A stretch of DNA of 12,445 nt. It comes from an uncultured Bacilli bacterium. Lineage in GTDB: Bacteria; Bacillota_I; Bacilli_A; RF39; UBA660. The notes beneath the pieces are model-generated. The model saw only the letters and a program-made list of their open reading frames with translations, did no database searches and was not told the DNA's origin. Each line of letters begins with the position of its first letter. Positions within the stretch are counted from its first letter, which is position 1. The stretch covers positions 1 through 12,445 of the forward strand of contig CAKOWF010000030.1 in the NCBI GenBank assembly GCA_934122215.1. The letters are read 5' to 3'. Of the stretch, positions 1-6,921 are shown piece after piece. Both the position numbers and the translations under genes were made by a program.

Positions 1-1208
1 TATTTCAATTTATTTTTTACTCCTTTTGAACCATTAAATGTACTTAATATATTGCTTTCAAAAGATGTTACTTTATTAGTTTTTGCTTTATATTCTTTTA
101 TTCCTAAAGTAATAATATCATCTAATAATGTAGTATAGTCTTTTCCAACAGCTTTCCATAAATAGAATGCTAGAGAACCAGGTATTATGTTTGGTTCATT
201 TACATATACCTTGTCATTTTTATTATCTATTAAAAAGTCTATTCTAACATCACCACTTAGGTTTAATGCTTTAAATGTTTTAATTGCTAAATCTTCTACT
301 TCTTTTTTTACACTATCTTTTAATTTTGCTGGTATACGCATTGATGATGTTGCCATACTACCAGATTTTGGACATTTAGCGCTATTTTTAATACCACTTT
401 TTTTAGATCCACTTCCTAAATATTTATCACTATATGTTAGAAAAGCATTATCTGTCATCATTTCTGCTATAGCAGAAGTTTCTGCATATTCATAATTACC
501 TAAAACACTAATATTTACTTCTAATAAATTATCAATTACTTTTTCTACCAATATTTTATTATCATATGTAATGGCATCTTCTATAGATTTAATTACTTCT
601 TTTTCTGTTTTTGCAACACTTATACCAACACTACTACCTAGATTAGCAGGTTTTACTATTACTGGATAACCTAATTCTTTAATATTTTTTAGTATTTGTT
701 TTGAATTTTCTAGGTATTCACTATCAAAAAACCAAGTATATTCTGGTGTAGGAATATTAGATGCTGTCATAATTTGTTTTTGAATAACTTTATCTTGCCC
801 TAGACTAGAACCTATTATATTTGATTCAGCATATGGTATACCTACTAAATCTAAATATCCAGCTACACTACCATCTTCAACACCTTTACCATGTACAAGT
901 GGAAGTATTATATCTATATTTTCAATATCTTTTCTAAATAGACCATTGATTTTTTGTAATACAAAACCTTCTGTTTTTTTTGTTAATACAACTTTTTTAG
1001 CATATCTTTTTAAATTGTCAAAATCTTTGAATACTTCTATATCCATTAACATTTTTCCTGTATACCAAGTTCTATCTTTACTTATATAGATTGGTACAAC
1101 ATCATATTTTTCTTTATTTATATAACTCATTGCTTGACATGCAGTAATTATACTTACCTCATGTTCTACACTGTTTCCTCCAAATATTACTCCAACTTTA
1201 ATTTTCAT
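1..1208 (-). CDS. ddl: D-alanine--D-alanine ligase, reaching the left window edge
   Basis: ATP-grasp ligase that joins two D-Ala for the end of the peptidoglycan stem peptide, in the cytoplasm. I translated 402 residues by hand; the next codon reads TA? at the edge, so it may be the stop. The N-terminus has GGNSVEHEVS (10-19), the Ddl signature, followed by HGKGVEDGS (106-114), the ATP-grasp VKPANLGSSVG (185-195) and Mg ligands Asp324, Glu338 and Asn340. Tyr263 in SDKY appears to align with Tyr216 of E. coli DdlB, which fits D-Ala-D-Ala rather than D-Ala-D-Lac specificity (by-eye alignment). Two oddities: a Ser/Lys/Gly-rich insertion at about 265-289, and NEPNIIPGSLAFYLW (337-351) instead of the usual NTLPGMT. 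From recall, related variants occur in gut Clostridia. It is longer than the common 300-370 residues. The start has an AGAGGTGG ribosome site and lies 10 bases after murF, so the two are probably cotranscribed. Confidence 0.93.
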   Translation of the reverse strand, partial: MKIKVGVIFGGNSVEHEVSIITACQAMSYINKEKYDVVPIYISKDRTWYTGKMLMDIEVFKDFDNLKRYAKKVVLTKKTEGFVLQKINGLFRKDIENIDIILPLVHGKGVEDGSVAGYLDLVGIPYAESNIIGSSLGQDKVIQKQIMTASNIPTPEYTWFFDSEYLENSKQILKNIKELGYPVIVKPANLGSSVGISVAKTEKEVIKSIEDAITYDNKILVEKVIDNLLEVNISVLGNYEYAETSAIAEMMTDNAFLTYSDKYLGSGSKKSGIKNSAKCPKSGSMATSSMRIPAKLKDSVKKEVEDLAIKTFKALNLSGDVRIDFLIDNKNDKVYVNEPNIIPGSLAFYLWKAVGKDYTTLLDDIITLGIKEYKAKTNKVTSFESNILSTFNGSKGVKNKLK

Positions 1209-1218
1209 ATTTCCACCT

Positions 1219-2814
1219 CTACTTCATGTCCTCATTAAATATATCTGGTAAATCATTTTCTAGCAATACATAAGTTTCCTTATCAGCTAATCTATTAAAT
1301 AATGGAAACGCTAACTTAACATCATCTAATATATGAATTTTTGATTTTGGATATTTTTTTTCTATTAATCCATCATATATAGGTTTTGTTTGTTTTTGAC
1401 CTACTAATATTACTTCGTCACAAACATCGGCAATCTGGTTACCAAATGTTTTATTTATTTCATATTCTTCATTTCCCATTTCAATCATACCAGGAGTTAC
1501 TATTATTTTTTTACCCGGCATCATATTTAATACATCAATTGCCATTTTTGATCCTACAGGATTTGAATTGTATGCATCATCTATAATATTTATACTACCC
1601 ATTTTTTTTAGTTCTAAACGATGTTCTACTGGAGTTACTTTTCTAACTCCCATTATTAATTTTGAAACACTTATTCCAAGATTATATCCTAGAGCTATAC
1701 CTGCCAATATATTATATACATTTGCTTTTCCTAATAATTTTGTTTCAAATTTATATTTTTTAGAATCTCCTTTAAATGTTACATCAAAAGTTGTTCCATC
1801 ACTTGTTAATTTAATGTTACTTGCTTTTACATCAGCATCATTATCTATACCAATCCATACTATTTTTACTTTATTTTTTAATTTATATGATACCTGATAT
1901 GGATCATCAGCATTTAGTATACCTATTCCATTACTAGGTAAAGATTCTATAAGTTCAAATTTACCTTTTTGAATATTTTCTCTACTTCCAAAACTATCTA
2001 AGTGAGCAGTTCCTATTGTTGTTAAAATACCATATGTTGGATGTACTAAATCACATAATTCTTTTATTTCGCCTTGTTTAAATGCTCCCATTTCAGCTAT
2101 AAATAAATCAGTAAATTTATCTAAATAATTATTTATTGTTATTATTAATCCTACTGGTGTATTAAAATTTTTAGGTGTTGGTAAACTATTGTATTTTACA
2201 TTTAATATATCATTTAATATATTTTTGCTGCTAGTTTTTCCATAGCTTCCTGTTATACCAATTACCTTTAGATTATTCATACTTTTTAATTTTTTGATTG
2301 CCTTTTTTTTGAAACCATTATTTATCATTTTTTCTACAGGTTTGTTTATTACATTAGCTATATATACAACATAGTAATTTAGATATATTAATAACCCAAT
2401 TATTAAATAATATATGTATAAATTTGTTTCTTTAAATATTAAACTAAATACTACAATTGGTATTATATATAATATAAAAGTTGTTACTAATAATCTTTTA
2501 ACTCTTTTAGTAAAAACCAAAGGTTTTTTTGTTTGTTCTAATTTTGAATTTCTTAAGTATTTTAGAGATAATATTACATAGAATATTACTACTAATATCA
2601 TTCCTAATTTACCATCTAAATACTTTATTATAAAAAATAGTATAAATAATAATTCAATATTCAAAAATATTTTTTTTAAGTTCTTGTTTATCCATTTAAT
2701 ATATCTGTTTCCATCGTTATACCAATTTTGTTGTAACATATGGAATGATTTTTTTGTTTTTAAATACATATATACCATTAATGGCAATAGTGACACGATA
2801 AATTTAATTAACAT
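1219..2814 (-). CDS. murF: MurF-type UDP-MurNAc-tripeptide--D-Ala-D-Ala ligase with N-terminal membrane domain
   Basis: Adds the D-Ala-D-Ala made by Ddl to UDP-MurNAc-tripeptide using ATP. The 531 residues fall into two parts. Residues 1-155 hold about five hydrophobic segments (near 2-17, 52-63, 70-87, 108-127, 133-153), with Lys/Arg-rich links between them. From about 180 a Mur ligase follows: ATP loop GITGSYGKTSSKN (186-198), NFNTPVGL (216-223), AEMGAFKQGEI (240-250), AHLDSFGS (270-277), a KGKFE region (283-287) with the probable carbamylated lysine, and DDAYNSNP (411-418), the MurF signature. Textbook MurF is soluble and about 450 residues, so this one is probably tethered to the inner face of the membrane. 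From recall, such membrane-domain MurF proteins occur in other Firmicutes. The GGAGG site overlaps the stop region of the hydrolase gene 8 bases upstream, which supports this start and an operon. Confidence 0.92.
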   Translation of the reverse strand: MLIKFIVSLLPLMVYMYLKTKKSFHMLQQNWYNDGNRYIKWINKNLKKIFLNIELLFILFFIIKYLDGKLGMILVVIFYVILSLKYLRNSKLEQTKKPLVFTKRVKRLLVTTFILYIIPIVVFSLIFKETNLYIYYLIIGLLIYLNYYVVYIANVINKPVEKMINNGFKKKAIKKLKSMNNLKVIGITGSYGKTSSKNILNDILNVKYNSLPTPKNFNTPVGLIITINNYLDKFTDLFIAEMGAFKQGEIKELCDLVHPTYGILTTIGTAHLDSFGSRENIQKGKFELIESLPSNGIGILNADDPYQVSYKLKNKVKIVWIGIDNDADVKASNIKLTSDGTTFDVTFKGDSKKYKFETKLLGKANVYNILAGIALGYNLGISVSKLIMGVRKVTPVEHRLELKKMGSINIIDDAYNSNPVGSKMAIDVLNMMPGKKIIVTPGMIEMGNEEYEINKTFGNQIADVCDEVILVGQKQTKPIYDGLIEKKYPKSKIHILDDVKLAFPLFNRLADKETYVLLENDLPDIFNEDMK

Positions 2815-2822
2815 AATTCCTC

Positions 2823-3548
2823 CTAATTAAGAAAACTTTTAAGTATATTAATAGTTTTCCCTAAATCTTCTAAGTATGCATAATGGGTTAATCCATCATA
2901 AACAACTAATCCTGCATCTTTCATAATACTTTCTAATTCATATGCTTCTTCAATACTTACTGCTTCATCATTTGTTCCCCATATTAATAAAGTTGGTGCT
3001 TTTACTTTTTTTGCTTCTTCTGTTATGTCCATGTTAACAGTATTTACTAATATTTCTCTCATTATTGGACTAGCATTTTTATAGTCAGTTGATCCTATAT
3101 GACTTTTAGCAAAATTTTCTAATTTGTTTAAAATTGGAACTTTTTTTAATGTTCTTAATGTTTTTAATTTTAAACTATCTTTTTTTATTTCTTTTTTATA
3201 TGGGCTAGCAAGTAATACTAATTTTTGTACTTCATATTTACTAGCATATAATAAACATATTTTACCACCATATGAATGTCCTATTAAAGATACATTTTTT
3301 AATTTTAATTTTTTTATTAAAGTATGTAACATTTCTACATAGTCATTTACATTCCAAGCATTTTTAGGTTCTTCACTTTTTCCAAATCCTGGTAAATCAA
3401 TAATTATTACATCATGATCTTTTATAAATGGTTTAGCTATTGGAAGCATCATTTCTATATTTTGTCCCCAACCATGTAAAAATATTAAAGGATTATTTCC
3501 ACCTTCATTATATCTTTCATAATTTACTTCTACGTTGTTTATTAACAT
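2823..3548 (-). CDS. alpha/beta hydrolase fold protein
   Basis: Predicted cytoplasmic serine hydrolase of 241 residues; the substrate is unknown. The fold's landmarks are all present: oxyanion-hole loop HGWGQ (25-29), nucleophile elbow GHSYGG with Ser92, acid Asp194 in WGTNDEAV and His222 in GLTHYAYLE. This arrangement suits an esterase, lipase or related C-C or C-X hydrolase of the general alpha/beta family. No signal peptide is visible. I chose the ATG at 3548 because GGTG lies six bases upstream and because longer in-frame starts (3605, 3566) lie inside or upstream of the terminator and promoter of this region. An ATG at 3560 remains possible if the message is leaderless. It is first in a likely operon with murF and ddl (8-base gap to murF), so a role linked to the cell envelope is plausible but not shown. 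Confidence 0.88.
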   Translation of the reverse strand: MLINNVEVNYERYNEGGNNPLIFLHGWGQNIEMMLPIAKPFIKDHDVIIIDLPGFGKSEEPKNAWNVNDYVEMLHTLIKKLKLKNVSLIGHSYGGKICLLYASKYEVQKLVLLASPYKKEIKKDSLKLKTLRTLKKVPILNKLENFAKSHIGSTDYKNASPIMREILVNTVNMDITEEAKKVKAPTLLIWGTNDEAVSIEEAYELESIMKDAGLVVYDGLTHYAYLEDLGKTINILKSFLN

Positions 3549-3554
3549 ATCTTT

Positions 3555-3558
3555 CACC
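3555..3558 (-). promoter_or_regulatory. ribosome binding site choosing the hydrolase start
   Basis: The minus strand reads GGTGAAAGATATG, with GGTG six bases ahead of the ATG at 3548. It falls at the expected transcription start (about 3558), so the leader would be only about ten bases long. Confidence 0.5.
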
Positions 3559-3564
3559 ATAAAC

Positions 3565-3573
3565 ATTATATCA
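3565..3573 (-). promoter_or_regulatory. extended -10 promoter for hydrolase-murF-ddl
   Basis: The minus strand reads TGATATAAT, a perfect TGnTATAAT extended -10 element. It lies after the terminator at 3593-3619 and just before the hydrolase gene. No good -35 box is visible, because the upstream region is an A/T run, but an extended -10 can compensate. Expected transcription start is near 3558. Confidence 0.65.
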
Positions 3574-3592
3574 TATTTTTTTACTATAATAT

Positions 3593-3619
3593 AAAAAAAA
3601 AACACTTTTTAAGTGTTTA
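3593..3619 (-). terminator. intrinsic terminator after the duplicated Cys/His gene
   Basis: On the minus strand AAACACTT, loop AAA, AAGTGTTT form an 8-bp stem followed by seven further T. The stem starts within the stop codon of the gene ending at 3617, so that gene is terminated with no 3' untranslated region to speak of. The stem is AT-rich, which makes it moderate in strength. Confidence 0.72.
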
Positions 3620-4234
3620 TACATTAAATTTTTTTGTTTTTGTTACAGTTATTGGACTTTCTTCAATCGTAGAATTCCAATTTTTACAATCTGTTTTTGG
3701 TAAAAGCATTGTTTTTTTACACTTTTTACATGTTACTATTCTAAAATCCGAATTATCATAATCACCTTTTATTATATGACCGTCATTTATTATATAGTAT
3801 CCATTGTTATCAAATTCTAAGTGACCACAATATTTTTGATTTAAATTATAATAATTTATCATTATGTTTTCTATTTTTTCTTCTATTATTTTTGATGGTA
3901 AATTATTAATTTCAAATATTGATAAAATTTGAATTTTTTCTCCATTTATAGTTTTATCCCAATTTATATCATCTGTTTTTAATAAATTTATTTGTTTACC
4001 ACACGTTGGACATATTATAGTTCTAAATTCTGCATTTTCTTTAGTTGTATTATAGATATCATTATTATGGCACTTATAATATCCATAATCAAGATAACAA
4101 CTATGACTACATACTTCTAAACTACTATTGTATTCATTTATTAATTCACTTAGTAATTTTTTTGCTTCTACATCTTGTCTTTTTACTGCATACTCTAAAT
4201 TTCTTTTTTTTCTAACTATTTGTTCTATATTCAT
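3617..4234 (-). CDS. unrecognised protein with two Cys/His putative zinc modules
   Basis: A 205-residue protein that I do not recognise. A charged, probably helical start (1-40) leads into C-x-H (Cys42, His44), then C-x2-C (Cys75, Cys78). After a second helical stretch (about 107-133) the same set recurs: Cys136, His138, Cys169, Cys172. The two copies align without gaps at an offset of 94 residues, sharing GYY, FR, CxxC, LL.KTD and NW...TI. Each copy therefore offers four possible metal ligands in one C-x-H...C-x2-C set, as in zinc-ribbon-like folds. There is no signal peptide or membrane segment, so it is probably cytoplasmic. An AAGGAAAA ribosome site precedes the ATG. It lies between two terminators and only 26 bases after the rpsP-khpA terminator. 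Zinc binding and any nucleic-acid or protein-contact role are inference. Confidence 0.82.
   Translation of the reverse strand: MNIEQIVRKKRNLEYAVKRQDVEAKKLLSELINEYNSSLEVCSHSCYLDYGYYKCHNNDIYNTTKENAEFRTIICPTCGKQINLLKTDDINWDKTINGEKIQILSIFEINNLPSKIIEEKIENIMINYYNLNQKYCGHLEFDNNGYYIINDGHIIKGDYDNSDFRIVTCKKCKKTMLLPKTDCKNWNSTIEESPITVTKTKKFNV
3665..4111 (-). repeat. two-copy 55-residue coding repeat
   Basis: Codons 42-96 (3947-4111) and 136-190 (3665-3829) encode two versions of the same module, aligned without gaps. Spacing is identical in both: 33 residues from the C-x-H cysteine to the C-x2-C motif and 13 more from its second cysteine to the Asn-Trp pair. The protein similarity is clear but the copies have diverged considerably, so the duplication is old. 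Confidence 0.8.
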
Positions 4235-4260
4235 ATATTTTCCTTTCTATTTTTAGGGAA

Positions 4261-4283
4261 CAAAAAAGAAGTCGAAACTTCTT
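4261..4283 (-). terminator. intrinsic terminator of the rpsP-khpA operon
   Basis: The minus strand forms AAGAAGT, loop TTCG, ACTTCTT, a 7-bp stem with the very stable TTCG tetraloop, and continues into a T run (TTTTTT with the stem end, then G). The stem begins at the khpA stop codon (4282-4284). Confidence 0.85.
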
Positions 4284-4527
4284 AAAATGAATCAATATTG
4301 ATTTTTACTTTTTTAAGGTTATTGATATAACTTGATGCTTGTACTAGTGTTCTAATGGCATTAGCATTCATACCATTTTTACCAATTACGGCACCCATAT
4401 CACTTGAATCTACTAGCACTTGGATGGTAATGTAATCTTCTTCATCATCGAATTTTTTTACAGATACCATATCTTTTTCTTTTACAATACTTTTAACTAA
4501 GTATTCTGTTAGCGCTACTAAATCCAT
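4282..4527 (-). CDS. khpA: KhpA-type KH domain RNA-binding protein
   Basis: A small (81 residues) single-KH-domain RNA-binding protein. In Streptococcus and related Firmicutes KhpA pairs with KhpB/Jag and affects cell size and division through RNA binding; that is family knowledge. The sequence shows the KH GxxG loop as GKNG (49-52) in AVIGKNGMNANAIRTLV, preceded by the ITIQVLV strand (33-39) and followed by KKVKINI. Length and order fit the family. It starts one base after the rpsP stop, with its GAAGGT ribosome site inside the end of rpsP, so the two are translationally close. In many Firmicutes rpsP-khpA is followed by rimM and trmD, whereas here a terminator follows directly. Confidence 0.93.
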   Translation of the reverse strand: MDLVALTEYLVKSIVKEKDMVSVKKFDDEEDYITIQVLVDSSDMGAVIGKNGMNANAIRTLVQASSYINNLKKVKINIDSF

Positions 4528-4528
4528 A

Positions 4529-4810
4529 TTATTTACCTTCTTTAGTCATTTTTGATTCATGGAATTTTTTCATAATTCCTTGTTTACTTAATAAATCTCT
4601 TACTGTATCAGTTGGAATAGCTCCGTCATTTAACCATTTTAGTGCTACTTCTTCATTTACTTTTACTTCTGCTGGTTCCATAATTGGATTATATGTACCT
4701 ACAATTTCAATGAATTTTCCATCTCTAGGGCTTCTAGAATCTGCTGCTACTATACGGTAAAATGGTCTTTTTTTAGCTCCCATTCTTTTTAATCTTAATT
4801 TTACTGCCAT
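4529..4810 (-). CDS. rpsP: 30S ribosomal protein bS16
   Basis: Small-subunit ribosomal protein bS16, 93 residues, a usual length for Firmicutes. Recognised from the start VKLRLKRMGAKKRPFYRIV, then ADSRSPRDGKFIEIVGTYNP (23-42) and the later VALKWLNDGAIPTDTVRDLL (55-74), all typical of the family. It binds 16S rRNA and is needed for 30S assembly. It is the first gene of a two-gene operon with khpA. The start is fixed by GGAGG eight bases upstream (4819-4823) and by a consensus promoter a few bases further. Only a short Lys-rich tail follows the conserved core. Confidence 0.98.
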   Translation of the reverse strand: MAVKLRLKRMGAKKRPFYRIVAADSRSPRDGKFIEIVGTYNPIMEPAEVKVNEEVALKWLNDGAIPTDTVRDLLSKQGIMKKFHESKMTKEGK

Positions 4811-4833
4811 ATAAATGTCCTCCGTTCTTATTC

Positions 4834-4862
4834 ATTCTAACATAAGTATATTATGTTGTCAA
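4834..4862 (-). promoter_or_regulatory. promoter of rpsP-khpA
   Basis: On the minus strand a perfect -35 TTGACA (4857-4862), a 17-base spacer and -10 TAGAAT (4834-4839) with an upstream TG (TGTTAGAAT) make a near-consensus sigma-A promoter. Expected start is near 4827, leaving a leader of about 17 bases that contains the GGAGG ribosome site (4819-4823). The leader is too short to form a structured regulator. Confidence 0.92.
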
Positions 4863-4884
4863 CCATTTTATGTTAACATTTTAT

Positions 4885-4913
4885 TAAAAAATGCAGTTTT
4901 AAATAAACTGCAT
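4885..4913 (-). terminator. intrinsic terminator after murC
   Basis: The minus strand forms ATGCAGTTT, loop ATTTA, AAACTGCAT, a perfect 9-bp stem followed by a T run. The first stem base overlaps the murC stop codon (4913-4915). It separates the Tad-murC unit from the rpsP promoter about 20 bases on. Confidence 0.88.
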
Positions 4914-6211
4914 TATTTGTATATATCTATAACTTTATTTTCTAGACTTGATATATCGTTTGGACTCATGAATAATATAACCGTATTTTCTAAATTTTTA
5001 AATAAATCGTAATCGTCTATTTTAATCAATTTACCATTTTTTAATTTATCTACTATCAAATTACTAGTTACATTAGGGTAGTCTTCTTGTTTTTCACGTG
5101 CAGGATGAATATCTAATACATAAGCTTCATCTGCAATGTTTAGTACTTCTGCTAAGTCGGAAGCAAACTCTAAAGTACGAGTAAATGTATGAGGTTGAAA
5201 AATAGCTAATATCTTTTTATTAGGGTATTTTTGTTTTACTGCTTTAATAGAAGCTTTTACTTCATTTGGATGATGAGCATAGTCATCTATCACTACATTG
5301 TTTCCTACTATAGTTTCACTAAATCTTCTTTTAGCTCCCTTAAATGTTTTTAATTCTCTTGAAACTTCTTTAAAGTCTAATCTTTCATAATAACAAACAC
5401 TTATACATGCTAAAGCATCTAGTAACATATGTTTTCCATATAATGGTAAATCATAAGTACCATAATAATTTCCTTCAGCTTCTACTTCGAAATGAATTCC
5501 ATCTTCACTATATTCAATTTCTTTTGCTATTATGTCATTATCACTATCTATACCATAATAAAATACTGGTTTATTTATATTTAAAAATCTTGTATATTGA
5601 TCATCCCCACAAGCTATAACCATATTTTCTGTTAATGAAGCAAATTCCCTATATGCATCAATTACATCATCAATATTTTTATAATAATCTACATGATCTA
5701 AATCAATATTAGTAATTATTGCATAGTATGGATGGTATTCTAAAAAATGTCTTTTGTATTCACATGATTCTAAAACAAAGTATTCATTTTCTTTATTAGC
5801 AAATCCTGTTCCATCACCTATTAAATAATTTGAACCAACTATATTATTTAATACATGAGATAGCATAGCAGTTGTTGTTGTTTTACCATGACAGCCTGCT
5901 ACACATATACTTTTAAATTTTTTAGTTAAACTACCTAACATTTCATTGTAATTATAAATTGGAAGTCCTAATTCTAAAGCTTTTTTTATTTCTACATTAT
6001 CATCATTAAAAGAAGCTCCTCTTACTATTTTCATTCCCTCTTTTATGTTATTTTCATCTATTGGTAATATCGGAATATTAAGTTTTCTTAAATTATCTTC
6101 AGTGAAAAAGTGTTTTTCAATATCACTACCTTCTACTTCGTAACCTAAGTCATGCATTATTTGCGCTAAACTACTCATTCCTGAACCTTTAATACCTACA
6201 AAATGATACAT
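4913..6211 (-). CDS. murC: UDP-N-acetylmuramate--L-alanine ligase
   Basis: Cytoplasmic Mur ligase that adds L-Ala to UDP-MurNAc using ATP, the first step of stem-peptide assembly. The 432 residues match the usual Firmicutes size. The N-terminal Rossmann part has HFVGIKGSGMSSLA (3-16) and GSDIE (28-32); the ATP loop is AGCHGKTTTT (105-114), where most MurC proteins have GTHGKT; substrate and metal segments are ESCEYKRHFLEY (148-159), TNIDLDHVDYY (167-177) and DDYAHHPNE (309-317); the C-terminal domain has FQPHTFTRT. The order and motifs leave little doubt. AGGGGG sits seven bases before the ATG, and the gene starts 11 bases after tadC ends with no promoter or terminator visible between them, so it is probably the last cistron of the pilus operon. 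Confidence 0.96.
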   Translation of the reverse strand: MYHFVGIKGSGMSSLAQIMHDLGYEVEGSDIEKHFFTEDNLRKLNIPILPIDENNIKEGMKIVRGASFNDDNVEIKKALELGLPIYNYNEMLGSLTKKFKSICVAGCHGKTTTTAMLSHVLNNIVGSNYLIGDGTGFANKENEYFVLESCEYKRHFLEYHPYYAIITNIDLDHVDYYKNIDDVIDAYREFASLTENMVIACGDDQYTRFLNINKPVFYYGIDSDNDIIAKEIEYSEDGIHFEVEAEGNYYGTYDLPLYGKHMLLDALACISVCYYERLDFKEVSRELKTFKGAKRRFSETIVGNNVVIDDYAHHPNEVKASIKAVKQKYPNKKILAIFQPHTFTRTLEFASDLAEVLNIADEAYVLDIHPAREKQEDYPNVTSNLIVDKLKNGKLIKIDDYDLFKNLENTVILFMSPNDISSLENKVIDIYK

Positions 6212-6222
6212 AATTATTCCCC

Positions 6223-6918
6223 CTAACTAATTAAACTAATAACAAATGGTCCTAAAACTAATAACAATATTAATGGAACCACAAATATAACTGATATAAT
6301 ACTTATTTTATTAGGTATTTTATTTATTTCCCCTTTTATTTCTAGTAATTGTTTATCTCTTAAATATGAAATTTGATTATTCATAGTTTCTAATATACTA
6401 TTACCAAATACGTTGGTTTGAGTAATATTTAATAGAATATTATTTATCGTTTCACTTGGAATTCTTTTTTTCATATCTTCTAAAGTTTCTATTAGAGTCT
6501 TACCAAACTTCATTTCAAATAGAGCTTTTTTAAATTCTCTAGATAATTCACTATCTACGTTAAATACTGTTACTTCTAATGAATTTTCTAGGTTCCTACC
6601 TGATTCTAAGGTTAAAGTTAAAATTTCAAAGAAGTATAATGCTTGATGATCTAATTCCTTTATTCTATTTTTTATTGGCCTTTTTATTAATATATAATGA
6701 AATCCATAATAATATATAACACTAATTATTGGTGCGAATAAATATCCTAAATCTGATATATATAAACAAAGTAAAAATATGATTAGTGTTGTAAATATTC
6801 TAACATTTATAAATGTTATGGCATCCATATGGCTTTTTTCTCCTAACATTTTTATACTTGCTTCAATATTTTCTATTTCTTTTTTTCGATATATTTTTCG
6901 AAGTAATGAATTATTCAT
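6223..6918 (-). CDS. tadC: TadC-like pilus platform protein
   Basis: Second inner-membrane platform protein of a Tad (Flp) type IV pilus motor, expected to work with TadB above the ATPase TadA. The 231 residues show hydrophobic segments near 38-54, 59-78 and 205-229. The type II secretion F-like core lies at about 95-190 (FFEILTLTLESGRNLENSLE, then FKKALFEMKFGKTLIETLE, then TQTNVFGNSILETM). It is shorter than many TadC proteins (around 300 residues), chiefly at the N-terminus. The assignment as TadC rather than a second TadB rests on gene order after tadB and on size. Its AAGGATG ribosome site lies inside the last codons of tadB (3-base gap), which suggests coupled translation. Confidence 0.88.
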   Translation of the reverse strand: MNNSLLRKIYRKKEIENIEASIKMLGEKSHMDAITFINVRIFTTLIIFLLCLYISDLGYLFAPIISVIYYYGFHYILIKRPIKNRIKELDHQALYFFEILTLTLESGRNLENSLEVTVFNVDSELSREFKKALFEMKFGKTLIETLEDMKKRIPSETINNILLNITQTNVFGNSILETMNNQISYLRDKQLLEIKGEINKIPNKISIISVIFVVPLILLLVLGPFVISLIS

Positions 6919-6921
6919 AAA

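Noticed and set aside
187..495. Plus-strand open frame inside ddl
   Set aside because: It is antisense to a full ATP-grasp coding sequence, has a low-complexity hydrophobic translation and no ribosome site, so it is a shadow. The same holds for plus-strand frames at 1386-1897, 3124-3342, 4815-5012, 5407-5619, 6779-7021, 9035-9337, 9713-9952, 10192-10380 and 10701-10979.
1..1208. Vancomycin-resistance (VanG/VanC-type) ligase
   Set aside because: The PGSL motif is suggestive, but there are no vanT, vanX/Y or regulator genes, and the gene sits in an operon with murF. A housekeeping Ddl is the simpler reading.
3549..3605. Longer hydrolase start at 3605 (or 3566)
   Set aside because: The 3605 start lies inside the terminator hairpin of the upstream gene and upstream of the TGATATAAT promoter. 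The added residues are an AT-driven Phe/Ile/Tyr stretch with no ribosome site.
4811..4884. Ribosomal-protein leader or riboswitch ahead of rpsP
   Set aside because: The promoter leaves a leader of only about 17 bases, and the hairpin further upstream is the murC terminator.
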